From: a bacterium
GTDB lineage: Bacteria > CAIWAD01
Reading direction: 5' to 3'
DNA length: 8,995 nucleotides
Assembly (NCBI GenBank): GCA_030429345.1
Contig: JAUIFJ010000062.1
Location: 1 to 8,995, forward strand
Shown: piece after piece, positions 1 to 5,032 of the stretch
How positions within the stretch are numbered: position 1 is the stretch's first letter
Layout of the letters: each line of letters begins with the position of its first letter
Translations under genes and position numbers: made by a program
Notes under the pieces: generated by a model
Database searches by the model: none
Told to the model about the DNA's origin: nothing
Seen by the model: only the letters and a program-made list of their open reading frames with translations

Positions 1-357
1 GTCACGAGCTACGAAATCGTGTGGGATGGGGACGTGGACACCGAGCGCTATCAGCGGACGGTGCGGCCCGGTCAGCAGCTGGTGATCTACGCCCAGGCGG
101 TCAGCGAATTCGGTGTGGCCAGCCCCTGGTCCACGGGCCTGGTCGTCGTGACCGACGAACTGCTTTCGGGGGGCAAGACCCTGGTCGACTTGTACACCGA
201 GCGCCTGAGCCTGAAGAAGGCGCGCATCGAGGTCGAGCGCGACCAGCTGGCCATCGGCTACCAGGATCAGGTGCTGGAGATGAAGCGCCAGATCGGCCTG
301 TTGGCAACGAAGAGCGAGCTGGATGCCGTCATCACGACCGTGGAAGCCGGGGCCTAG
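1..357 (+). CDS. C-terminal part of a phage tail protein with a fibronectin-like domain and coiled coil (5' end outside window)
   Basis: The frame is open from base 1 to TAG at 355-357, so only the last 118 residues are present. The first ~50 residues (ending GVASPWSTGLVVV) have the alternating beta pattern and the 'G-x-x-Y-x-x-x-A-V-S-x-x-G-x-x-S-x-W' ending typical of a fibronectin type III domain. The remaining ~65 residues are charged and heptad-like (LYTERLSLKKARIEVERDQL), suggesting a trimeric coiled coil. FN3 domains followed by a helical tail are common at the C-terminus of tail-tip/host-specificity (gpJ-like) proteins and tail fibres. It lies 32 bases upstream of a putative receptor-processing protein and is followed by the lysis genes, which supports a late tail role. 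The exact family cannot be fixed without the missing N-terminus. Confidence 0.7.
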   Translation, partial: VTSYEIVWDGDVDTERYQRTVRPGQQLVIYAQAVSEFGVASPWSTGLVVVTDELLSGGKTLVDLYTERLSLKKARIEVERDQLAIGYQDQVLEMKRQIGLLATKSELDAVITTVEAGA

Positions 358-389
358 AAAAGTCCAATCACAGCAAGGGGGATCGACGA

Positions 390-2909
390 GTGAAGCACAA
401 ACTGAAGACCGTGATACTGCTGCTGCTGGCCCTCACGGGCCTGGCCAGTGCGGCCGGCCCGCAGGGAATCCAGGGCTGGACCCGGACGAAGATCGCGGCC
501 AATGATCCGATGAATCTGCTCTTCATCGGCGACAGCTGGCCTCACGGCGGCAGCTACCCCGGCCGGGATATGCACCCCGCGCTGAACAAGCCCTACAACC
601 TGGCGGCCTTGAAAGCGGACTCGACGGCCTGCCAGGGAAACGAGTACGCCAACCACGTGGGCTGGCGCCTTCAGACCAATCGTGTGGCCGTCCTGGCCGT
701 GGGATCCATGCCGTTCAAATTGGACAATGACCCGGCGCGCACCGAGACCGATTCCACGATCTACGGGCTGTGCCAGGCCGAGTACGCCGAGCTCTTCGAT
801 CCCGATGTGGTCATCCTACCCGGGGGCGGGGGCTTCAACGACGTCTTCGGCGGCGCGTCCTACGCGGACATTCGAGAGCGCGCCATCCTGGTGGGGAAGA
901 AGGCGATCGAGACCTACAGTGGCGCCCGCTGGTTCGTCTGGGTCGCGCCCAGGATGTGCGGCATCTACCACTACGAGCGCCTCTCGGGCGGGACGAATGC
1001 CGAGCGGCAGGTTCTGGCGGCCGCCGAATACGATCTGGTGTTCAAGTTCGCGGACTTCGTGACCGACACCCTGAAGGCCGAGCTTGCCACGCGGGGAGTG
1101 GACACTTCCAAGCTTGTGATCTGGGATTCCCGCCCGTACTCCACGATTGCGGACGAGGATACGGCTGGCGCCTACGACACCTTCTTCGACTCGGCTTCTG
1201 ATGCTCAGTATGCGGTCGTACGCCACATGCGCTTCTCGCCCACGCCCTGGTACCAGGCGGACAACGTCCACTTGAACGACCTGGGCAACAAGTCCTACGC
1301 GGACTCGTTGGCCAAGCATGTCTTCGGAATCACCCTGGACAACAACTATGTGAAGGGGGCTGGGCGCTCCATTTACATGGATGTGCACACCGGACACAAC
1401 TTCAACAACCGCACGCGCTGCAACAGTCCGGACTACCCGCTGGCCACGTTGCAGGCCGCGGTCAACCAGGCGCACCCGGGGGATGTGATCCATGTGATTG
1501 GCGGCGGCAACCAGGCGACGACGGCCTGGGATTCCAACACCGGCGGCTGGGTCAGTGCGCTCGACTACGAGATCCGAACAATGGATCCGGGCCTGACCAT
1601 CCGGATGGAGAACGGGTCCTACTTCGAGGGCATCTTCAACGACGACGAGCTGCTGGACATTCCCTCGGGCTTGACCGAAGTGGGCAAGGGATTTCTTGAC
1701 CCCTACGCCTGCACAGCCGGCACGGATGCCGACAGTCTCTCCCACGATCTGGCGGCCACGATCACGGGACAGAACCCGCTCATCGATCTTGACCTGACCA
1801 TCGAAGGCGGAGGCATTTCCGGATACAACTACCCGCTGTACTACTTCAACTACTCGGGCATCACGCTCAAGGACCTGGCCGTCGCCGGCGGGGCATCCGG
1901 ATCTTCCATCTACCCCAACAACGAGGGGCAGGTGATGGAGCTGAACCTGGATGGCTGCACCGTCTACTACGACTCCTCGACGGTCAACACGACGGGCCAG
2001 ATCATCCTGAACATGAACGTCGACGTCACGGACACCGAGTGCTACGACGGCGTGTGGCGAAACAGCCAGTTCATTGGTCGGGCCAGTCAAAACAGCAGTG
2101 CTGCCATCACGAAGGCCGCGTGTGGCATCGATTTCATCGGCTGCACCTGGACGGATCCGGAGTGCTTCAGCCGCGCCTTCATCAACCTGGATCCCAACAA
2201 CGTAACCTACACGGACTATCCCGTGACACGCATCATCGGCTGCAGGTTCGAGGGCTATCGCAGCGGGACCCTGATCACCGGTGTCTATTGGGCCCACGCC
2301 CTCGACGACAGTGTGATCGTGGTCAACACAGACTTCCAGCTGGGCAGCACCAGCTCCTCGAACGCCATTCAGTATCCGATCGGTCCCGAGGCCTCGGGCG
2401 TGACGATCGTGGTGGGCAGCGCCTTCCAGAAGGTGGACTACCCGAGTGCCACCCGATCGGACCTGACGCCCTCTTCGGCGGAATCCCCGGACTACGTGGC
2501 GGGCAACACTCTGGTCACGCCTACCACCCTGCTGGCAGAAGGCAGCGATGCCAACATGTTCGGTGGCGTGCTCAGCTGGCCGGGTGGAAGCCTGGAAGAC
2601 TATGCGGTCGAGCACGGGGCTCGCCATGCCAGTGTGGGACCCGCCGTGTATACAGCCGAACCCCAGGTGCGAATCGGAAGTCAGAAGGAGGGCCTGCCGG
2701 CCTATGCGCAGGTAACGCTGCATCGGCTGGCCGACCTGGTGGACACGGGGCTGCTGCCTGCCGTCGATTCCCTGGACGTCAGCACCTGGTACCGGGTGCA
2801 GGCGCCGGCGACTGAGGCGGACAAGGCGCAGTGGCAGTACCTGCTTTCCGAGTACGAGAACTTCCCGACCGAGGTGAAGGAGAAGCTGAAGCTGGTCGTG
2901 GAGGACTAG
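390..2909 (+). CDS. SGNH/GDSL hydrolase fused to a right-handed beta-helix; tail-spike-like or secreted esterase, with signal peptide
   Basis: 839 residues starting at GTG 390, preceded by AAGGGGGA at 375-382 with 7-base spacing. The frame stays open to base 21 but that extension overlaps the previous gene and has no ribosome site. Residues 1-21 are a classic Sec signal (KHKLK, then a Leu-rich core, then ASA). A short GPQGIQG run follows at 23-29. SGNH hydrolase motifs are visible: GDSW with nucleophile Ser49, GFND with Asn150, and DNVHLND with Asp291 and His294. From about residue 328 to 690 there are beta-helix features: an entry segment (SPDYPLATLQAAVNQAHPGD) and repeated strands such as GCTVYY and GCRFEGY. 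The C-terminal ~90 residues are more helical. SGNH-plus-beta-helix proteins in phages often deacetylate or de-esterify capsule or O-antigen as tail spikes. The signal peptide is unusual for a virion protein and allows the alternative of an exported lysogeny factor. Substrate unknown. Confidence 0.8.
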   Translation: MKHKLKTVILLLLALTGLASAAGPQGIQGWTRTKIAANDPMNLLFIGDSWPHGGSYPGRDMHPALNKPYNLAALKADSTACQGNEYANHVGWRLQTNRVAVLAVGSMPFKLDNDPARTETDSTIYGLCQAEYAELFDPDVVILPGGGGFNDVFGGASYADIRERAILVGKKAIETYSGARWFVWVAPRMCGIYHYERLSGGTNAERQVLAAAEYDLVFKFADFVTDTLKAELATRGVDTSKLVIWDSRPYSTIADEDTAGAYDTFFDSASDAQYAVVRHMRFSPTPWYQADNVHLNDLGNKSYADSLAKHVFGITLDNNYVKGAGRSIYMDVHTGHNFNNRTRCNSPDYPLATLQAAVNQAHPGDVIHVIGGGNQATTAWDSNTGGWVSALDYEIRTMDPGLTIRMENGSYFEGIFNDDELLDIPSGLTEVGKGFLDPYACTAGTDADSLSHDLAATITGQNPLIDLDLTIEGGGISGYNYPLYYFNYSGITLKDLAVAGGASGSSIYPNNEGQVMELNLDGCTVYYDSSTVNTTGQIILNMNVDVTDTECYDGVWRNSQFIGRASQNSSAAITKAACGIDFIGCTWTDPECFSRAFINLDPNNVTYTDYPVTRIIGCRFEGYRSGTLITGVYWAHALDDSVIVVNTDFQLGSTSSSNAIQYPIGPEASGVTIVVGSAFQKVDYPSATRSDLTPSSAESPDYVAGNTLVTPTTLLAEGSDANMFGGVLSWPGGSLEDYAVEHGARHASVGPAVYTAEPQVRIGSQKEGLPAYAQVTLHRLADLVDTGLLPAVDSLDVSTWYRVQAPATEADKAQWQYLLSEYENFPTEVKEKLKLVVED

Positions 2910-2911
2910 CC

Positions 2912-3358
2912 GTGAGCCAGGAACAGTGGGATGGCGTGACCGAGCGCCGCGGAGAAGGACGGGGAATCAGCTTGCTGGAAGTGGTGTCCGACATCCGGGC
3001 CCTGACGCTCGAGGTGCGTCACCTGGCGCAGGTGCTGCAGAAGAGCCAGGAAGCGGCGGACCAGCAGCGTGTGGAAGACCGGAAGGCCAACCGTGACGAA
3101 CACGAAGCGCTGCAGGCCGAAGTGCGGAAGTTGAAGGAAGCGGTTTACAATCCGAAGGAAGGCCTCTTTGCCGACAACAGCCGGCAGCAGGCGGAGATCC
3201 TGAGTCTATCCGCGCGCATGGATCGGGTGGAGAAGGCCAAGGAAAAGGACTCGGATTCCAGGACGCGCGTGATACTGGGTATTCTTGGCACGCTGGTCAC
3301 AGCACTGCTGCTAGGTGGGGCCGGGTACGCCATCAAGGGAATCATTGCAGGGGGATAG
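2912..3358 (+). CDS. Coiled-coil protein with C-terminal membrane helix, XhlA-like lysis-region protein
   Basis: 148 residues from GTG 2912, two bases after the previous stop, with GGAGG at 2900-2904 inside the end of the upstream gene (7-base spacing), so translation is probably coupled. Residues ~20-110 are a long charged helix with heptads (DIRALTLEVRHLAQVLQKSQ; LQAEVRKLKEAVYNPKEGL; LSARMDRVEKAKEK). Residues ~117-141 (VILGILGTLVTALLLGGAGYAI) form one membrane segment near the C-terminus. Phage lysis regions often carry small proteins of this plan next to the holin (XhlA-like or accessory holin proteins). This one is longer than typical XhlA, so the family label is tentative. Its place directly before the holin-like gene suggests a role in lysis or membrane anchoring. 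Confidence 0.7.
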   Translation: MSQEQWDGVTERRGEGRGISLLEVVSDIRALTLEVRHLAQVLQKSQEAADQQRVEDRKANRDEHEALQAEVRKLKEAVYNPKEGLFADNSRQQAEILSLSARMDRVEKAKEKDSDSRTRVILGILGTLVTALLLGGAGYAIKGIIAGG

Positions 3359-3359
3359 C

Positions 3360-3782
3360 ATGTCTGCAACCGCAATCGTGACTGGCGTAGCCGGTCTGTT
3401 GAAACAGGTGCTGCCGCGGGTCCTGACCGACAAGGACAAGGCGGCGGAGATTGAAGAGCGGCTGGAGCTGGAACTGCACCGTGCCGCGCAGGATGAGCGC
3501 AGCGAGTTCTACTCTTTCATCCTAGACTTCGAGGGCCGGGCGGCCGAGATGCCGCGCTCTGTCCAGATCATCCGGGCACTAATCCGGCCGCTGATCACGG
3601 TGCTCGTGGTCTTCGGCTACCTGTGGGGCTTTCTGCACCCGCAGGACGGCTTCACCCCCGACCAGATGGCCATGCTGCACACCTGGGGCCTTCTGATCCT
3701 CGGCTTCTGGTTCGGGGAGCGGGCGCTGAAGAACCTGGGGGCCAACTTCAAGTTCCTGGCTCCCAAGGGCCAGCAGGACTGA
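3360..3782 (+). CDS. Holin-like protein, 3TM gene-transfer-agent/phage holin family
   Basis: 140 residues from ATG 3360, one base after the upstream stop. AGGGGG at 3349-3354 is the ribosome site. The N-terminal ~20 residues are hydrophobic/amphipathic (IVTGVAGLLKQVLPRVL), followed by a charged helix (EIEERLELELHRAAQDERSE). Then come two membrane segments, about residues 74-92 (LIRPLITVLVVFGYLWGF) and 104-120, ending in GFWFGERALKN. The arginine-proline before the first segment and the 'GFWFGER..K' after the second match my memory of the GTA_holin_3TM family. The expected role is permeabilising the inner membrane to release the endolysin. The amidase two genes downstream supports this. A predicted topology or family search would confirm it. 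Confidence 0.75.
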   Translation: MSATAIVTGVAGLLKQVLPRVLTDKDKAAEIEERLELELHRAAQDERSEFYSFILDFEGRAAEMPRSVQIIRALIRPLITVLVVFGYLWGFLHPQDGFTPDQMAMLHTWGLLILGFWFGERALKNLGANFKFLAPKGQQD

Positions 3783-3783
3783 G

Positions 3784-3978
3784 ATGGACCAGCCCATGTG
3801 TTACGGCCACTTCAAGCCCTCGCCCATGGTACCGGCGGCACCGCGGATGATTCCCGGCCCTGGCGGCATTCGCCTGGCGGAGTGGATTCGCTGTCCCCTG
3901 TGTGGCCATGCCCGGCCAACAGGCAGGGTCCGCCGGCAGGACCGGGGCTACGAAGTCCGCCGGCCTATCCAGGGCTAG
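3784..3978 (+). CDS. Small CPxCG-containing phage protein of unknown function
   Basis: 64 residues from ATG 3784, one base after the holin stop and 12 bases before the amidase start, so it fills the gap in the operon with no spare space. It has Cys6 near the start and a CPLCGH motif (Cys38, Cys41) followed by a basic tail (RVRRQDRGYEVRRPIQG). A single CPxCG pair plus basic residues is common in very small phage proteins and may bind zinc, possibly as a dimer. There is no signal peptide, lipobox or membrane segment, so it is not a spanin. An overlapping frame (3798-4019) is also open, but this frame fits the operon spacing better. The ribosome site is weak (CAGGA), consistent with coupling to the holin gene. 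Confidence 0.55.
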   Translation: MDQPMCYGHFKPSPMVPAAPRMIPGPGGIRLAEWIRCPLCGHARPTGRVRRQDRGYEVRRPIQG

Positions 3979-3990
3979 AAAGGGGAGACC

Positions 3991-4482
3991 ATGCGCGAAC
4001 GACCGCTGGACCGGATTGATGAGCTGATCATCCACTGTTCGGACTCACTCTATGGGGACGTGGAGACCATCGACGGTTGGCACCAGGAGCGTTTCGGTGA
4101 GCCCTGCGGCTACCACTTCGTCATTTGTAACACGTACCCCACGCAGGCGGACTATGCGCGCCGGTCACCCTGCCCGGAGTTCGATGGGATGATCCAGCAC
4201 GGCCGGCCGCTCGACCTCATGGGCACCCATGCCGGCCCTTTCACAGATGCGGAGGGTGAGAGGCACCCAGGCCACAACTGGCGATCCGTCGGAATCTGCT
4301 TGATCGGCAAGACCGTTTTCTCGGCGGCGCAGTTGCAGTCCCTGCAGAATGTGGTTGCGGATGTTCGGCAGAAGCTGGGCCGCACGGTCCCGATCGTGTG
4401 CCACCACCAGGTGAATCCGGGGAAGACCTGCCCCAACCTGTCCTGGCCGTTCCTGCACCAGCTGCTGGACCAGGGTCTGTAG
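3991..4482 (+). CDS. Endolysin: N-acetylmuramoyl-L-alanine amidase, T7-lysozyme type (Amidase_2)
   Basis: 163 residues from ATG 3991, with AAAGGGGAG just upstream. The protein cleaves the bond between N-acetylmuramic acid and the stem peptide of peptidoglycan. Motifs in order: IIHCSDS (zinc ligand His15), GYHFVI (Tyr41, matching the catalytic tyrosine region of T7 lysozyme), THAG, NWRSVGICLIG, and CHHQVNPGKTCPN, giving zinc ligands His138 and Cys147 and the catalytic-type Lys145. The length is close to T7 lysozyme (about 150 residues), with no added wall-binding domain. There is no signal peptide, so export would depend on the holin encoded upstream. It is the last gene of the lysis operon. 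Assignment to the family is firm; the exact peptidoglycan type cleaved is not visible. Confidence 0.93.
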   Translation: MRERPLDRIDELIIHCSDSLYGDVETIDGWHQERFGEPCGYHFVICNTYPTQADYARRSPCPEFDGMIQHGRPLDLMGTHAGPFTDAEGERHPGHNWRSVGICLIGKTVFSAAQLQSLQNVVADVRQKLGRTVPIVCHHQVNPGKTCPNLSWPFLHQLLDQGL

Positions 4483-4524
4483 AAAGGAGAACGCCCGGGA
4501 GACGTGGTGCCCGAGCGCTCCTTT
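4483..4524 (+). terminator. Long hairpin starting right after the endolysin stop
   Basis: AAAGGAG (4483-4489) pairs with CTCCTTT (4518-4524), and the inner CGCCCGGG (4492-4499) pairs with CCCGAGCG (4510-4517) with one mismatch and a two-base bulge. This makes a stem of about 15 bp with a 10-base loop. It begins at the first base after the stop codon. There is no strong T-tract beyond the CTCCTTT arm, so it may be an RNA-stabilising 3' structure rather than a true terminator. Confidence 0.45.
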
Positions 4525-4532
4525 GATCGGTT

Positions 4533-4550
4533 GCCGCGTGGGGACGCGGC
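4533..4550 (+). terminator. Second perfect hairpin downstream of the endolysin
   Basis: GCCGCGT (4533-4539) is perfectly complementary to ACGCGGC (4544-4550) around a GGGG loop. It follows the 4483-4524 hairpin by 8 bases. It lacks a T-tract, so intrinsic termination is unproven. Confidence 0.35.
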
Positions 4551-4689
4551 GGTTTCAGGGAACAGAGTACCCTCGCGCAGGAACACTCACAAGTGAAATC
4601 GGAACGAATTGGATTCCGTGCTGAATTAGCCTACCGTTCAACCTGCTAGCCCAGCCGGGCCGGCAGTCCCACCATAGAGCTGTGTGTTG

Positions 4690-4722
4690 AAGGGGTCATC
4701 GTAGCGGTACGATGGCCCTTTC
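4690..4722 (+). terminator. Intrinsic terminator of the late/lysis operon
   Basis: The left arm 4690-4703 (AAGGGGTCATCGTA) pairs with the right arm 4708-4720 (TACGATGGCCCTT) around a GCGG tetraloop, with a single bulge/mismatch. It is followed by a short T-rich run (TTTCTGT). This is the best rho-independent terminator in the window. It sits about 210 bases after the amidase and before the attachment region, insulating int from late transcription. Confidence 0.75.
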
Positions 4723-4769
4723 TGTATCAAAATTCCACAAGCGAATTGGATAGGCATTGGATGGCACTC

Positions 4770-4820
4770 TTATCAGAATTTTAGAGGCTGATAATTGCAT
4801 CATCATAACGATTGATAATT
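4770..4820. repeat. TTATCAG/CTGATAA inverted repeat plus extra TGATAATT copy
   Basis: TTATCAG (4770-4776) and CTGATAA (4788-4794) are a perfect 7-bp inverted repeat with an 11-base A+T-rich spacer. TGATAATT occurs at 4789-4796 and again at 4813-4820, 24 bases apart. The block lies just left of the tRNA-derived core, where an attP arm would carry integrase, excisionase or bending-protein sites. Function is inferred from position only. Confidence 0.4.
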
Positions 4821-4835
4821 AATGGTTTAAGAAAG

Positions 4836-4876
4836 TTGTCCCGCCAGGACTCGAACCTAGAACGTCTGGACCAAAA
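4836..4876 (-). other. tRNA-Gln(TTG)-like 3' fragment; probable attachment-site core (attP/att)
   Basis: Read on the minus strand, the segment gives a tRNA 3' half. It has an anticodon loop TTTTGGT (4876-4870), a 3' anticodon stem CCAGA, a 4-base variable region, and a T-arm CTAGG-TTCGAGT-CCTGG (stem 4856-4860 with 4844-4848). Acceptor strand CGGGACA (4843-4837) and discriminator A (4836) follow. The anticodon in this register is TTG (Gln). Position 72 is A, which fits the U1-A72 pair typical of tRNA-Gln. No 5' half (D-arm, 5' anticodon strand TCTGG) exists on the right side, so it is not a functional tRNA. CCA is not encoded. Tyrosine integrases often use tRNA 3' ends as attB, and the identity block starting at the anticodon loop fits a crossover there. 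It lies 157 bases before int. Confidence 0.75.
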
Positions 4877-4890
4877 ACATAAAAGTGTTC

Positions 4891-4930
4891 GATTCCCCCG
4901 GATTCCAGCCGATTCCAGTCGATTGACAAA
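4891..4930 (+). repeat. Four 10-bp-phased GATT repeats (cluster 1, likely integrase arm sites)
   Basis: Units start at exactly 4891, 4901, 4911 and 4921: GATTCCCCCG, GATTCCAGCC, GATTCCAGTC, GATTGACAAA. The 10-bp period puts every copy on the same face of the helix. The cluster lies between the tRNA-derived core and int, where arm-type integrase sites or excisionase sites are usual. The last unit contains a perfect TTGACA, so protein bound here could also control int transcription. Confidence 0.6.
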
Positions 4931-5023
4931 AGCATAAAAAACAGGCATTGAATCCGGCTTGTTTCGGAATTCCGATTCCCCTAGATTCCCCTCGATTGAC
5001 GAAAAGTATGGGACCGTTATGGG
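4923..5023 (+). promoter_or_regulatory. Candidate int promoter(s) overlapping the phased repeats
   Basis: TTGACA at 4923-4928 is a perfect -35 consensus, but no good -10 lies 16-18 bases on. TTGACG at 4996-5001 with TATGGG at 5018-5023 (16-base spacer) is a weak promoter that would start very close to the int ATG. Both -35 hexamers are the last units of the repeat clusters, suggesting autoregulation by integrase. Evidence is weak. Confidence 0.25.
4974..5003 (+). repeat. Three 10-bp-phased GATT repeats (cluster 2)
   Basis: Units start at 4974, 4984 and 4994: GATTCCCCTA, GATTCCCCTC, GATTGACGAA. The order is the same as in cluster 1, with GATTCC units ending in GATTGAC then (A/G)AAA(A)G(C/T)AT. 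It is offset 83 bp from the matching units of cluster 1 and ends 29 bases before the int start codon. Confidence 0.6.
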
Positions 5024-5032
5024 ACGGGGGCA

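Noticed and set aside
21-389. N-terminal extension of the SGNH/beta-helix gene to base 21
   Set aside because: It overlaps the FN3-like gene in another frame and reads as low-complexity G/R/A; the GTG at 390 has a ribosome site and opens a signal peptide.
816-2723. 635-codon open frame on the minus strand
   Set aside because: It lies fully opposite the SGNH/beta-helix gene, whose motifs are clear. Its composition (many V, G, R, H, D) is typical of an antisense shadow in G+C-rich coding DNA.
4504-4596. 30-codon microprotein after the endolysin
   Set aside because: Composition is not distinctive, the AAAGGAG is too far (14 bases) and buried in a hairpin; kept only as a question in the findings.
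4605-4751. Direct repeat CGAATTGGAT at 4605-4614 and 4742-4751
   Set aside because: A single 10-base pair of copies 137 bases apart flanking the terminator; could be an outer arm site but is too short to claim.
4836-4876. Functional tRNA gene
   Set aside because: Only the 3' half is present; the sequence beyond the anticodon loop does not form the 5' anticodon strand, D-arm or 5' acceptor strand.
4891-5003. CRISPR array
   Set aside because: Repeats are ~6-7 bp with 10-bp period and no unique spacers of usual length; they sit at an attachment site.
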